From assembly GCA_021156105.1 (NCBI GenBank), contig JAJNBD010000006.1:80927-144926 (forward strand): a DNA stretch of 64,000 nt, read 5' to 3'. This DNA is from Gammaproteobacteria bacterium. Its GTDB lineage: Bacteria > Pseudomonadota > Gammaproteobacteria > CAISUE01. Positions 1-8,935 of the stretch are shown here, piece by piece (position 1 is the stretch's first letter; each line of letters begins with the position of its first letter). The notes under the pieces were generated by a model. It was not told the origin of the DNA. It saw only the letters and a list, made by a program, of their open reading frames with translations, and searched no databases. Both the position numbers and the translations under genes were made by a program.

Positions 1-2229
1 AAAGATTATGAAATTTTAGCCTCTTATGGCCATGTGCGCGATTTATTGCCCAAAACGGGTGCTGTTGATGTGAATGATAATTTCCACATGAATTATCAAC
101 TGATTGAGAAAAACAAAAAACACGTTGATGCGATTGTTAAAGCGGTAAAAGCGGCAGAGACGCTTTACCTCGCAACTGACCCGGATCGCGAAGGCGAAGC
201 CATCGCATGGCATTTATTAGAAATTTTAAAATCAAAAAAACTTCTCAAGAATTTAAATGTTCATCGCGTCGCTTTTAACGAGATTACCAAAAATGCCGTA
301 GCAGAAGCGATTAAACATCCGCGCGAAATATCGATGCCTTTAGTGGATGCGCAACAAGCACGTCGCGCATTAGATTATTTAGTTGGTTTTAATTTATCCC
401 CCTTACTTTGGAAAAAAATTCGTCGTGGTTTATCGGCTGGCCGCGTGCAGAGTCCTGCTCTACGTATGATTTGCGAGCGCGAAGAAGAAATTGAAAAATT
501 TATTTCGCAAGAATATTGGACAATTGCGGCAGAATGTCAATTTAATAAAGTCGATTTTTTGGCTAAGTTAGTTGAATACCAAGGGGAAAAACTTAAGCAA
601 TTTAGCTTTACTAATGCTGATCAAACCGCTGCAGCGCGCGACGCATTATTAAAACTAGCAAACGGAAAATTAACCGTTAGCTCAGTGGAAAAGAAACAAC
701 GTAAGCGTAATCCCGCCGCGCCTTTCACAACGTCGACCTTGCAGCAGGAAGCCGCGCGTAAATGCGGTTTTACCACACGCAAAACTATGCAGATCGCGCA
801 ACAGTTATATGAAGGTATTAATATTGGTGATGGCCCTGTCGGCTTAATTACCTATATGCGTACTGACTCTGTCGCTTTAGCGCAAGAAGCGGTGGGCGAA
901 ATACGTCAATTCATTACTGAAAATTATGGCTTTGAAGCATTGCCAGAAGCCCCACGTGTTTATAAAACCAAGGCTAAAAATGCCCAAGAAGCGCATGAAG
1001 CGGTGCGTCCAACCTCCGTTTTTCATGTGCCAGAAAAAATTAAATCGCATTTAACGCCTGATCAATTTAAACTGTATCAATTAATCTGGCAGCGTGCGAT
1101 TGCCTGCCAAATGGCGCATGCATTATTTGATCAAGTGACAGTTGAGTTGCAGGCTAACGAAAAAAATACTTTTCGTGTTACCGGCGCAACATTGGTCAAG
1201 CCAGGCTTTTTAAGTGTGTATGAAGAAGGCTTGGATGATCCGAAAAAAGATGAAGAAGATGAAAGCAAAGTTAAATTGCCTGCGTTAAAAGAAGGCGATG
1301 TCGTTACGTTGAATGATATTAAAAATGAACAACATTTTACTGAGCCGCCACCTCGCTATAGCGAAGCAAGCTTAGTAAAAGCTTTAGAAGAGTACGGTAT
1401 TGGTCGCCCGTCGACTTACGCGTCAATCATTTCAACGCTGCAAGCACGTGACTATGTTAGTTTGGAACAAAAACGTTTTTATCCAACGGACGTCGGTAAA
1501 ATCGTTAATAAGTTTTTAACCCAGCATTTTACAACTTATGTTGATTATGATTTTACCGCTAAGCTTGAAGACACTTTAGATGATATTTCACGCGGTGAAA
1601 AAGCGTGGATTCCTGTCATGGATGATTTCTGGCAACCTTTCCATCACCAAGTGGATGAAATTGGTAAGAATGTTCAGCGTATTGATGTGACTTCAGAAAA
1701 ATTAGATGAAGCCTGCCCTAAATGTGCGAAGCCATTATTAATTCGCTTAGGGAAATCAGGTCGTTTTGTTGGCTGTTCAGGTTATCCAGAATGTGATTAC
1801 ACGCGTAATGTCGATGAGTCACATGAAGAAGCGCAAGCACTAGCTGAAAAAGTTGAAGGACGCCAGTGTCCAGAATGTCAGGGTGATTTGGTTTACAAGC
1901 GTGGTAAATTTGGTCGTTTTATTGGTTGCGGCAATTACCCTGAGTGTAAATATATTGAATCCTTAACCAAAACAGAAAACACGGGTGTAACCTGTCCTTC
2001 CTGTCACCAGGGTATGCTGACTAAAAGAAAATCACGTTTTGGTACTTTCTTTTATTCTTGTAATAAATATCCGGACTGCAAATATATCGTTAATCATGAG
2101 CCGGTTGCGAAAGTCTGTCCAAAATGCAAATGGCCTATCATGATGAAGAAAACTACTAAACGTCGTGGCACTGAGTTAGTTTGTGCAATTAAAACTTGTG
2201 GCCATGCAGAGCCGTTTAAAGAAGAATAA
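1..2229 (+). CDS. topA: DNA topoisomerase I, 5' end cut by window edge
   Basis: Type IA topoisomerase that relaxes negative supercoils by passing a single strand through a transient 5'-phosphotyrosyl break. The reading frame is open from base 1 (KDYEILASYGHVRDLLPK, a conserved topA stretch), so the N-terminal 30-40 residues lie outside the window and the GTG at 34 is not the start. The TOPRIM acidic motif DPDREGEA is near nt 178, and the catalytic tyrosine is in GLITYMRTDS (Tyr codon 853-855). The C-terminus carries repeated four-cysteine zinc ribbons (CPKC...CSGYPEC, CPEC...CGNYPEC, CPSC...CNKYPDC, then a last CPKC), as in the E. coli enzyme. Nothing looks damaged. Confidence 0.97.
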   Translation, partial: KDYEILASYGHVRDLLPKTGAVDVNDNFHMNYQLIEKNKKHVDAIVKAVKAAETLYLATDPDREGEAIAWHLLEILKSKKLLKNLNVHRVAFNEITKNAVAEAIKHPREISMPLVDAQQARRALDYLVGFNLSPLLWKKIRRGLSAGRVQSPALRMICEREEEIEKFISQEYWTIAAECQFNKVDFLAKLVEYQGEKLKQFSFTNADQTAAARDALLKLANGKLTVSSVEKKQRKRNPAAPFTTSTLQQEAARKCGFTTRKTMQIAQQLYEGINIGDGPVGLITYMRTDSVALAQEAVGEIRQFITENYGFEALPEAPRVYKTKAKNAQEAHEAVRPTSVFHVPEKIKSHLTPDQFKLYQLIWQRAIACQMAHALFDQVTVELQANEKNTFRVTGATLVKPGFLSVYEEGLDDPKKDEEDESKVKLPALKEGDVVTLNDIKNEQHFTEPPPRYSEASLVKALEEYGIGRPSTYASIISTLQARDYVSLEQKRFYPTDVGKIVNKFLTQHFTTYVDYDFTAKLEDTLDDISRGEKAWIPVMDDFWQPFHHQVDEIGKNVQRIDVTSEKLDEACPKCAKPLLIRLGKSGRFVGCSGYPECDYTRNVDESHEEAQALAEKVEGRQCPECQGDLVYKRGKFGRFIGCGNYPECKYIESLTKTENTGVTCPSCHQGMLTKRKSRFGTFFYSCNKYPDCKYIVNHEPVAKVCPKCKWPIMMKKTTKRRGTELVCAIKTCGHAEPFKEE

Positions 2230-2244
2230 GTCTTGCTGCTTTTC

Positions 2245-2271
2245 GAGCGGGTGTGCCGGCGCAGCCCGCTC
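2245..2271 (+). terminator. hairpin after topA
   Basis: Inverted repeat GAGCGGG (2245-2251) / CCCGCTC (2265-2271), 15 nt after the topA stop. There is no T run after it, so it is a weak terminator or simply an intergenic palindrome. Confidence 0.35.
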
Positions 2272-2287
2272 TAGGATCTAGCGCTTT

Positions 2288-3343
2288 ATGATTAAGCTTC
2301 ACTTTTCCCCACCCATTCTTATTGCGCTTGCTGCTGCTTTTTTATTTGGCGCAAGCACCCCTTTTGCAAAATATTTGTTAACTCAACTCTCGCCTCAGTT
2401 GTTAGCAGGATTATTATATTTAGGTAGTGGTATTGGGTTAATGTTAATCCGTATTATTCGCGATAAACGCTGGCTTCCATCAGGTTTAACCAAAGTTGAA
2501 TGGTTCTGGTTTGCGGGCGCTATTTTCTTTGGTGGCATTATGGCGCCTGTTTTGTTGATGTTGGGCTTGGTTTATACCAGCGCTGCATCTGCTTCATTAT
2601 TATTAAATTTAGAAGCAGTGTTTACTGCTTTATTCGCTTGGGTCGTCTTTAAAGAAAATACTGATCGACGCATTGTGTTGGGAATGTTATTGATTGTTGC
2701 AGGTGGTGTGGTGCTGGCTTGGCCGTCGCATGAGACTCTTGGTTCCTTGAGTTGGGGGCCGGTGCTTATCGCGGCAGCTTGCTTGTGTTGGGCAATTGAT
2801 AATAATTTAACTCGTCATGTGTCAGCGCAAGATGCTTTGTTTATTGCAGGCAATAAAGGTTTAATTGCAGGGGTTGTCAATCTCATACTAGCATTAAGCT
2901 TAGGTGCGCTCTGGCCGTCATGGCAAGATCTTTGTTCTGCTTTGAGCCTTGGCTTCTTTGCCTATGGTATTAGTTTAGTTTGCTTTGTGCTTGCTTTGCG
3001 CCATTTGGGTACAGCACGTACCGGCGCCTATTTTTCAACGGCGCCCTTTATTGGCGCGCTAATAGCGATTGTGTTTTTTCATGATGTTACTCATGCTGCT
3101 TTTTGGTTTGCTGCGATTCTTATGGCATTAGGTGTTTGGCTACACTTAACGGAATCTCATGAACATGAACATACGCATGAGCCATTATTCCATTCACATC
3201 GTCATGTGCATGATGAGCATCACCAACATACCCATGATTTCCCTTGGGATGGTGAAGAACCTCATGCTCATCCGCACACCCACGAGCCTATTACGCATAA
3301 GCATCGGCATTATCCCGATATTCATCATCGGCATAAGCATTAG
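2288..3343 (+). CDS. EamA/DMT-family transporter with histidine-rich C-terminal tail
   Basis: Inner-membrane protein of the drug/metabolite transporter superfamily. About ten hydrophobic segments fill residues 8-287 and form two EamA halves; the opening ALAAAFLFGASTPFAKYLL and FSTAPFIGAL near the end are typical. Residues about 290-351 form a hydrophilic tail dominated by His with Glu and Asp (HEHEHTHEP and HRHYPDIHHRHKH), likely cytoplasmic and able to bind divalent metals. The substrate cannot be told from sequence; the tail suggests metal sensing or buffering, but that is inference. The gene lies 58 nt after topA with a hairpin between them, so it may be separately transcribed. The start has no strong ribosome site. 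Confidence 0.85.
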   Translation: MIKLHFSPPILIALAAAFLFGASTPFAKYLLTQLSPQLLAGLLYLGSGIGLMLIRIIRDKRWLPSGLTKVEWFWFAGAIFFGGIMAPVLLMLGLVYTSAASASLLLNLEAVFTALFAWVVFKENTDRRIVLGMLLIVAGGVVLAWPSHETLGSLSWGPVLIAAACLCWAIDNNLTRHVSAQDALFIAGNKGLIAGVVNLILALSLGALWPSWQDLCSALSLGFFAYGISLVCFVLALRHLGTARTGAYFSTAPFIGALIAIVFFHDVTHAAFWFAAILMALGVWLHLTESHEHEHTHEPLFHSHRHVHDEHHQHTHDFPWDGEEPHAHPHTHEPITHKHRHYPDIHHRHKH

Positions 3344-3441
3344 CGTTTGCTACTCATTATGATCACAAGCTGAATTCATTTGCTGGGTACAGCGTCATTC
3401 TCTCTAGAAGGTTTCATGAATCGAAAAAGCATAATTTCCAA

Positions 3442-3480
3442 CACGTTGGTGGACACGTCGCTTGCGCTCATTCTACGCCT
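3442..3480 (+). repeat. decayed copy of dispersed repeat family A
   Basis: The stretch reading CACGTTGGTGGACACGTCGC then TTGCGCTCATTCTACGCC lines up with the right half of the intact family A copy at 39127-39231 (CGCTTTGGTGGGCACGTCGC then TAGCGCTCCTTTGCC). Similarity to the left half (3380-3440) is too weak to align by eye. It lies about 50 nt upstream of the PmrA-like box of the next gene. Confidence 0.45.
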
Positions 3481-3532
3481 GTGCTCCTCGTTTTTGTTCA
3501 GTGCAGGGAAGGGATTTTTATGAGTGAGGCTA

Positions 3533-3565
3533 GTTAATAATTCCTTAAGTCTTTTTTCATACACT
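3533..3565 (+). promoter_or_regulatory. PmrA-like box with -10 element
   Basis: GTTAA (3533-3537), six bases, CTTAA (3544-3548), then 11 nt to a -10-like TACACT (3560-3565). The TTAA cores are exactly 11 nt apart. The ATG at 3611 follows 45 nt after the -10. This matches the tandem (c)TTAA-N6-(c)TTAA arrangement I recall for the PmrA response regulator in Legionella and Coxiella, and the same geometry recurs at five other genes here. Binding by PmrA is inference. Confidence 0.55.
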
Positions 3566-3610
3566 GAAGCTGTGCAGCCTATTTTAATTCAAAAGCTCAG
3601 GAGAATAATT

Positions 3611-6154
3611 ATGAAAAGATTTTCCGCAAGTCAAGTTGAAGTAGAAAGTTTGAAAAAAACATTAATGGAGATTATAGCTTCCTATGAAAGTACAGATAAT
3701 CCTCAATTAAAAATCCAAATTGCTATTTTGAAAGATGTTCACTTTAGACTAGACAGTGAAGGTGGCTTTGATGAAAATGTTTTTTATTTTTTTGAGCTGG
3801 TATTAAAAAAAGCAATCCCCGGACTTGAGACGCTTGAAAGAAGGATGCTTGCTATTTGGCCTGTTTTTAAAGCGAGTAAAGAACTGAGCTACTACGGAAT
3901 TCATGATTTTGAAAGATTTTCTCAGATCTGGGATGACTGGCGTGAGAAAAAATTCTCAACATATTCTACTGATAATAATGAGAAACTGCAGGCCATTATC
4001 GACAATGCACGACAAATAAAAGAAGAAACTGGTAGGGCGTATCTACGGGAGAAAAAAGAGGAAAGAGAAAAAATTGCAGCTGCTGAACGTGAAAAAGAAC
4101 AAAAGCTTTTAGAAGGTTTTCCTGAAGAAACTTCCGTTATTGTTAGAGGGTGGCTGGTTTCTCGTAAGGAAGATAAGCAACTTTTATTCGAGTTATTGAC
4201 AGTTTTGAAAGATAGTAAGTTTTCGACTGAAGTTAAAGGAAAGCTTGTAGAGCAATCGTTTAAAGCGTATTGCCTGGAGGTTCATTTGAGGTTGATAAAA
4301 GATACAGTGCAATTATTCTCCAAGCAGAAACAAGAGAGAGCCACGGATCAACAATTAAACCATAAGCTGAACGCTGCACCATTAGATGATTTAATACCTA
4401 TAGTTTTAAACTGGCTTCGCTTGAACGAGATTTCATCAATAAGTGTTGAAGACCGGGAGAAAATATTTTTTAAATATAATTTTGAACAAACTCAGCTAGT
4501 GGAAATTATAGAATCTCTTGAAAGTTTAGATCATTTAAAAATTTTACAACAATTTGATTGCAGAAAAATCCTAGGTATTATTTTTGAGGATCCTCAATAC
4601 GCTAACATCATAGCTAGAACGCTTATTAAGATTTTGCGGTATTTTAATGAGCAGAGATTACTCACGGAAGAGATAATCGCTATAATTCATGGTGCTAAAA
4701 TGCCTCATTATGTACTTTCTGATTTTCATTGGCACGTGCAAAGATTTTTAATTGAGATGGATGCTAATACGCTTGCTAAGAAAGATCAGCAATTCTTAGT
4801 TCAAGTATTTACAAAATATTTTAAATACTCAAAAGGTGATGAGTTACGTGCTGACCTGTTGGCAGCGGTTGTTCCTTTGAAAGATTTGCTTGAGAAAACG
4901 CCTAATTTATTAGCCCTTATCTTTAAAGAGTCGCCTGAGAAACCTTTGCTTTCTCGTGATGACGAGCCTTTATTTGCTCGATTATCAAAGCGTATTATAA
5001 GCCTCACTTCTTTAATTAACAGTTCTGATGTGATTAAAAATTTTATCGAGGATGTTTTAACAGAAGCGCCAGAAGCTTTGTTAAAAATTGAAGACTGGGT
5101 TTATCCTGAAATCGAAAAATTTTCTGCAACCACGCGGAAAGATGTTTTATCGATGTTAAAAAATTATTGTGATTTTGTTGCAACCTCTAAAATAATTAGC
5201 ACTGATCAGCGCCCCTTTGCAGAACTAAAAGGTGATTACTTTTTTAAAGCATTAAGTAAGCTACCTGATAAATGGAAGGCGAATGAATTAGTTTGGAAAG
5301 CTCTATGCTATAAAACTAAGTGTATGCCTATAGTCAAAGGAGCCGCCGAGATAGATTTATTCCAAGAGGAAAAGGAAGGATTCTTTTCTTCTGAGATGCT
5401 CGTTAAAACCGATATCAGTTCTTGGGATCCGCGAACCGCATTTTTAGCCGGAAGGTTATCCGCTTTATTTAAGGAGCATTATGGTAAAGACGCGCGTTTT
5501 GATTTTATTACCGGCCAGCATTATGAGCAAATGTATCAAAGCAGTGCCAAAATTTGTGCTTTAGCAAAGTTTTTCTTTTCGTTTGTGCTAACAGTGACCG
5601 ATATGCGAGAAGACCAAGACCGACAGCAGGAAGCAGACTCAGCTATTGCGTGGTTAGCTAAAGAAGAAAATTTTGAAAAAATTTTAAAACTTGATCCTGT
5701 GGTTTGTCATTATTTGACAGAGGCAATAGATCTCAATCCTCAGCTTTTAGTTAATCATGAAAATTTAATCTCATTGTTTGCTTTGTCAGAAAGTGACTTC
5801 GCGCTAGTCGTAACAGCTATTGCCTTGAGAGAAAAAATAAACCAGGAGCAGTTAAGTTATCTGATTACATCGCCTGCAAAGGCTGCTGCATATGAATCAT
5901 TTGAATCTATGAGCGAAGCGTCTGCAAAAAAAGAGTTTTCTCAGCTTGCTTATGCTTCTAGAGTATTGTTCCTTTGTGCTCGTAAAGATCGTCCGCAGCC
6001 AGATGGACCTGCAAAAAGCTTACAATTGGAAAGTTTGCCAGATGAGATGCTTCAGCATATAGCAAGCTTTGCCAGTGATACCAAGGGCCTGCCTGAAGCA
6101 GTGCGGCAGCACATAATAGCGGAACATTTTGCGCCAGTTCCAAAACCTTCATGA
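3611..6154 (+). CDS. large unknown protein with C-terminal F-box-like motif; candidate type IV effector
   Basis: 847-residue, mostly helical, soluble protein with no signal peptide or membrane segment; I recognise no family over its length. ATG 3611 is chosen over the upstream GTG 3524 because AGGAGA lies 7 nt before it and because the PmrA-like promoter (3533-3565) overlaps the longer reading. A Lys/Glu-rich coiled coil is likely near residues 140-170 (YLREKKEEREKIAAAEREKE). Near the C-terminus (about 806-822) LESLPDEMLQHIASF fits the F-box core (LPxExLxxIxSF), by which eukaryotic and Legionella F-box proteins bind Skp1. The last residues (HFAPVPKPS) resemble the end of the protein at 36421 (HFAPSLPHPK). 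Effector status is inferred from promoter, F-box-like motif and lack of a bacterial family. Confidence 0.7.
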   Translation: MKRFSASQVEVESLKKTLMEIIASYESTDNPQLKIQIAILKDVHFRLDSEGGFDENVFYFFELVLKKAIPGLETLERRMLAIWPVFKASKELSYYGIHDFERFSQIWDDWREKKFSTYSTDNNEKLQAIIDNARQIKEETGRAYLREKKEEREKIAAAEREKEQKLLEGFPEETSVIVRGWLVSRKEDKQLLFELLTVLKDSKFSTEVKGKLVEQSFKAYCLEVHLRLIKDTVQLFSKQKQERATDQQLNHKLNAAPLDDLIPIVLNWLRLNEISSISVEDREKIFFKYNFEQTQLVEIIESLESLDHLKILQQFDCRKILGIIFEDPQYANIIARTLIKILRYFNEQRLLTEEIIAIIHGAKMPHYVLSDFHWHVQRFLIEMDANTLAKKDQQFLVQVFTKYFKYSKGDELRADLLAAVVPLKDLLEKTPNLLALIFKESPEKPLLSRDDEPLFARLSKRIISLTSLINSSDVIKNFIEDVLTEAPEALLKIEDWVYPEIEKFSATTRKDVLSMLKNYCDFVATSKIISTDQRPFAELKGDYFFKALSKLPDKWKANELVWKALCYKTKCMPIVKGAAEIDLFQEEKEGFFSSEMLVKTDISSWDPRTAFLAGRLSALFKEHYGKDARFDFITGQHYEQMYQSSAKICALAKFFFSFVLTVTDMREDQDRQQEADSAIAWLAKEENFEKILKLDPVVCHYLTEAIDLNPQLLVNHENLISLFALSESDFALVVTAIALREKINQEQLSYLITSPAKAAAYESFESMSEASAKKEFSQLAYASRVLFLCARKDRPQPDGPAKSLQLESLPDEMLQHIASFASDTKGLPEAVRQHIIAEHFAPVPKPS

Positions 6155-6171
6155 GCGTTATGATCAACCTT

Positions 6172-6198
6172 CCCGCCTTTTTCTTCCAAAAGGTGGGC
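6172..6198 (+). terminator. hairpin after the F-box-like gene
   Basis: CCCGCCTTT (6172-6180) pairs with AAAGGTGGG (6190-6198), with one G-T pair, 18 nt after the stop. The stem has an internal T run but no strong T tail. Confidence 0.4.
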
Positions 6199-6204
6199 CC
6201 TATT

Positions 6205-6336
6205 AGAGCCGCGACCATCAGGGAGTGGTTAATAAAACTGTTTCGTTGCATAGGCGACGAATCCAACAGTTTGACGAATGCGAATTTGTCGCTGCGCGGA
6301 TAATTTTATCAACCGCTCCCTGATAGTCGCGGCTCT
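6205..6336. repeat. family B palindromic element (MITE-like)
   Basis: Long inverted repeat: the left arm 6205-6236 begins AGAGCCGCGACCATCAGGGA and the right arm 6305-6336 reads, on the opposite strand, AGAGCCGCGACTATCAGGGA. About 32 nt per arm with few mismatches flank a 68-nt centre with no gene. Fragments of the same arm occur near 9562, 28065, 44409 and 63785. Confidence 0.7.
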
Positions 6337-6364
6337 GATTTGTAAAACGGTGCGGGGAGCTAAG

Positions 6365-7255
6365 TTAGAAGGCGCTGGGTAGCAAAGAAGCGGATTTTTG
6401 TTGATAATGCTGTCTTTGAGTGATTAACCATTGCTGGAAAGCTTCGAATAAGTATTCATGTTGTTGGTCGGCTGTAGCTGGGGGTTTTTGTTGTATATCA
6501 AAACCTTGCTCTTCTAGCCAGCTGGCTACTTTTTTAACCATGGATTTATCTTCTTCGCTGATGAGCGTGTATTGATCTGGATTTTTTAAAACAGCTAGTA
6601 AAACGGGAATATAAGAGTTTGGTTGATGTCCTGCTTTATACGAAATACTTGATAAAAAAGGTAAGGGAGATATCGAGCGCTTATGCGCGCCTTCCCCTTG
6701 GCAAAAATCGGCTAACTCTTTTAAGGGGTATGCTTGGGATGAGTCTAGAATGGCCATAAGCTTTTCAACTCTTTCTTTGCCATGTTTATGCTCTGACGCT
6801 TGAGGATGAAGGCTGAAATAAACATCTTTAGCTATTTTAAGTACGAGGGTTATGCCTTGATAGCGCATGAAATCATCTCTTAGCTGATTAATTTCGGCTA
6901 GTTTATCTTGCCAAGAGGGAAATAGCGTGCTTTGTTGAGCGGACATTTGTTTTATCAATTGATCTTTTAAACCGCTATGTACAGCTTCAGAGGTAAAGTT
7001 TGTGAAGTACAGAAAAAATTTTTCGGGGCCTGCCTCAAAAACTTGTACTGGGGCTACGGTAAAGGCTCTAGTTTCCAGGCCGGCTATGCTAATTCTTTTA
7101 TGTGCGGTATCTCTGCTTTTTGTTTTGAGCAGGGTCACAAACTGCTGAATGATGAGCGAAGTGTTTAAGGATTGTGGATCGCTGATGGTGACAAATTCTC
7201 CCGTTAAGTCATGGCAAAATTGTTTATCAATAATGATTAAAATATGATTTTTCAT
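6365..7255 (-). CDS. hypothetical protein, 296 aa
   Basis: No family recognised. The start is placed at ATG 7255 (MKNHILIIIDKQFCHDLTGE) because GGGGG lies 7-8 nt before it; five extra upstream residues are possible. The N-terminal ILIIID is hydrophobic and could be a first beta strand; the rest is mixed alpha/beta and soluble with no signal peptide. It is convergent with the preceding gene across the family B palindrome, and divergent from tolQ across about 115 nt. Its upstream region lacks the TTAA-N7-TTAA box found at other unknown genes. Function unknown. Confidence 0.65.
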   Translation of the reverse strand: MKNHILIIIDKQFCHDLTGEFVTISDPQSLNTSLIIQQFVTLLKTKSRDTAHKRISIAGLETRAFTVAPVQVFEAGPEKFFLYFTNFTSEAVHSGLKDQLIKQMSAQQSTLFPSWQDKLAEINQLRDDFMRYQGITLVLKIAKDVYFSLHPQASEHKHGKERVEKLMAILDSSQAYPLKELADFCQGEGAHKRSISPLPFLSSISYKAGHQPNSYIPVLLAVLKNPDQYTLISEEDKSMVKKVASWLEEQGFDIQQKPPATADQQHEYLFEAFQQWLITQRQHYQQKSASLLPSAF

Positions 7256-7331
7256 GCTAACCCCCAGCATTTTGCATACACGTTAAAAAGCTATTTTTTT
7301 GCAATTTCTGTGCCATTCTCAACAACTGGGT

Positions 7332-7337
7332 TATAAT
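7332..7337 (+). promoter_or_regulatory. -10 element for tolQR
   Basis: Perfect TATAAT 32 nt before the tolQ ATG, in the intergenic space. No good -35 lies at 16-18 nt. Confidence 0.4.
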
Positions 7338-7369
7338 GTTGGCAAAACTTTTTAGAGTGAGAATTTTAT

Positions 7370-8053
7370 ATGTCAGATTCTTCTGTGCTTTATTATTTTT
7401 GGAATGCAGGCTTAGTGGTGAAATTAGTGATGTTGTTGCTGTTATTAGCATCACTGGCTTCATGGACAATTATTTTTCAGCGCATTTTATTCTTTCGTAA
7501 ATTGCGTCAAATTACGCGCGATTTTGATAATGTTTTCTGGTCAAGCAATGATTTGACCAAAATGTATACGGATTTCAATCAGCATCAAGCTGAACTACAA
7601 GGTATTGAAGTCATTTTTCATGCAGGTTTTCGTGAGTTTACGCGTTTGCGTAAGCAAGCAGGTATTGCACCAGAAATTATTTTAGAAGGGGCGCAACGTG
7701 CGATGCGAATTGCTTATGCGCATGAGCTTGATCAGCTTGAACAACATCTTTCTTTTTTGGCAACCGTTGGTTCGATTAGCCCTTATGTTGGTTTGTTTGG
7801 TACCGTTTGGGGAATCATGACTTCATTTCATGATATTAGTAAATCGCAGTCAGCAACGATTGCCATGGTGGCACCTGGTATTTCAGAAGCATTAGTGGCA
7901 ACAGCTATGGGTTTGTTTGCAGCAATTCCAGCAGTGATTGCTTATAACCGTTTTTCTAATCATGCTGAAAGACTTTCTAATCAGTATGCGACGTTTATGG
8001 AAGAATTCTCGAATATTCTTTATCGACAGCTTTATGGATCTGCACGACCATAA
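7370..8053 (+). CDS. tolQ: Tol-Pal system inner-membrane protein TolQ
   Basis: MotA/TolQ/ExbB proton-channel family, 227 aa, the usual TolQ length. A membrane segment at about residues 16-38 (VVKLVMLLLLLASLASWTII) is followed by a large cytoplasmic loop. The paired C-terminal membrane helices contain the family core SISPYVGLFGTVWGIMTSF and APGISEALVATAMGLFAAIPA. With TolR it harvests the proton-motive force to energise outer-membrane constriction at division. ExbB is the alternative, but the N-terminus and partner favour TolQ. It is followed 59 nt later by tolR. The usual upstream ybgC and downstream tolA, tolB and pal are absent. Confidence 0.92.
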   Translation: MSDSSVLYYFWNAGLVVKLVMLLLLLASLASWTIIFQRILFFRKLRQITRDFDNVFWSSNDLTKMYTDFNQHQAELQGIEVIFHAGFREFTRLRKQAGIAPEIILEGAQRAMRIAYAHELDQLEQHLSFLATVGSISPYVGLFGTVWGIMTSFHDISKSQSATIAMVAPGISEALVATAMGLFAAIPAVIAYNRFSNHAERLSNQYATFMEEFSNILYRQLYGSARP

Positions 8054-8112
8054 GCGGAGAGTTGTTAGGCTTGCTTAAGAATAAAATTTGATCAGCTTTG
8101 TAGGAGAGGTTT

Positions 8113-8613
8113 ATGCATGTACAAAATCGTGGTGGTAAGCGTCGACAAATGGCAGAAATTAATGTCGTGCCTTATATCGACGTTATGCTAGTGCTATTAG
8201 TGATTTTTATGATTACCACGCCATTGCTAAGCCAAGGGGTTAAGGTCGATTTGCCTAAAGCAAAAGCCGATGCCATTGCGCAAAAAGATCGCGAGCCGAT
8301 TATTGTGACGGTTAATGCTGAGAGTCAGTATTTTGTTAATATTGCCCCAAAGCCGGATGCGCCAATGAGTTTGGAAAATGTGTCCGCCTTAATCAATCAA
8401 ATGCTGACTAAAGATGGCCAAAACGCACCACAGCGCGCGGTATTGGTCAAAGCTGATCAAAGCATTAATTATGGTATGGTGGTAAAAGTGATGGCTAGTT
8501 TGCAGCAGGCAGGCGCATCTAGTGTGGGCTTAATCACTGACGAACCTGCTTTTGTGAAGAATGCGACTGTCAACAGTCAACAATATAGTGGTAATGCTTG
8601 GCGAAGTGCTTAA
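8113..8613 (+). CDS. tolR: Tol-Pal system protein TolR
   Basis: ExbD/TolR family, 166 aa. It has a short cytoplasmic N-terminus, then one membrane helix carrying the conserved proton-path Asp in EINVVPYIDVMLVLLVIFMI, then a periplasmic domain (residues 45-150). RBS GTAGGAGAGG precedes the ATG. It works with TolQ as the motor of the Tol-Pal complex. The next gene, 2 nt beyond the stop, is on the other strand, so the operon ends here without tolA, tolB or pal. Confidence 0.92.
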   Translation: MHVQNRGGKRRQMAEINVVPYIDVMLVLLVIFMITTPLLSQGVKVDLPKAKADAIAQKDREPIIVTVNAESQYFVNIAPKPDAPMSLENVSALINQMLTKDGQNAPQRAVLVKADQSINYGMVVKVMASLQQAGASSVGLITDEPAFVKNATVNSQQYSGNAWRSA

Positions 8614-8615
8614 GC

Positions 8616-8864
8616 TTAAAGGCAGCAACGATGGACGGGCGCATCAGGCGCTATTGGCTGATATTCTTCTTCGCTTGATCTTAGCCACCCAATGCCAAAT
8701 GCACTAGAGATTATTCCTAGACCTACCGCAGTAGCTGCTAAGATATAAGCAGGGATGATCGGCGTGTCTGATGCTGTGCTTGCGACTGCGCAGCCTGTTG
8801 TTATGATTGAAGTTGTTGCAAAAATTAGTGCTAATGCGCCTAATGCTCTGGTTTTATGAGACAT
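8616..8864 (-). CDS. small predicted membrane protein, 82 aa
   Basis: No family recognised. An N-terminal hydrophobic segment (about 7-27, ALGALALIFATTSIITTGCA) looks like a signal or anchor; TTGC is only a poor lipobox. A second hydrophobic segment (about 37-63, IPAYILAATAVGLGIISSAF) is followed by a short acidic tail ending HRCCL. RBS GAGGAAGAGAA lies before the ATG on the minus strand. It is convergent with tolR (2 nt between stops). Confidence 0.6.
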   Translation of the reverse strand: MSHKTRALGALALIFATTSIITTGCAVASTASDTPIIPAYILAATAVGLGIISSAFGIGWLRSSEEEYQPIAPDAPVHRCCL

Positions 8865-8935
8865 AAAAAGTTCTCTTCCTCATGACAGAAGTTACTCGAT
8901 GAAAAGTCAGTTAAATAAATTTTGAGTTTAACAAA

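Noticed and set aside
5958..6266. 102-aa minus-strand frame
   Set aside because: It runs through the end of the 3611 gene and the family B palindrome, with no RBS or family.
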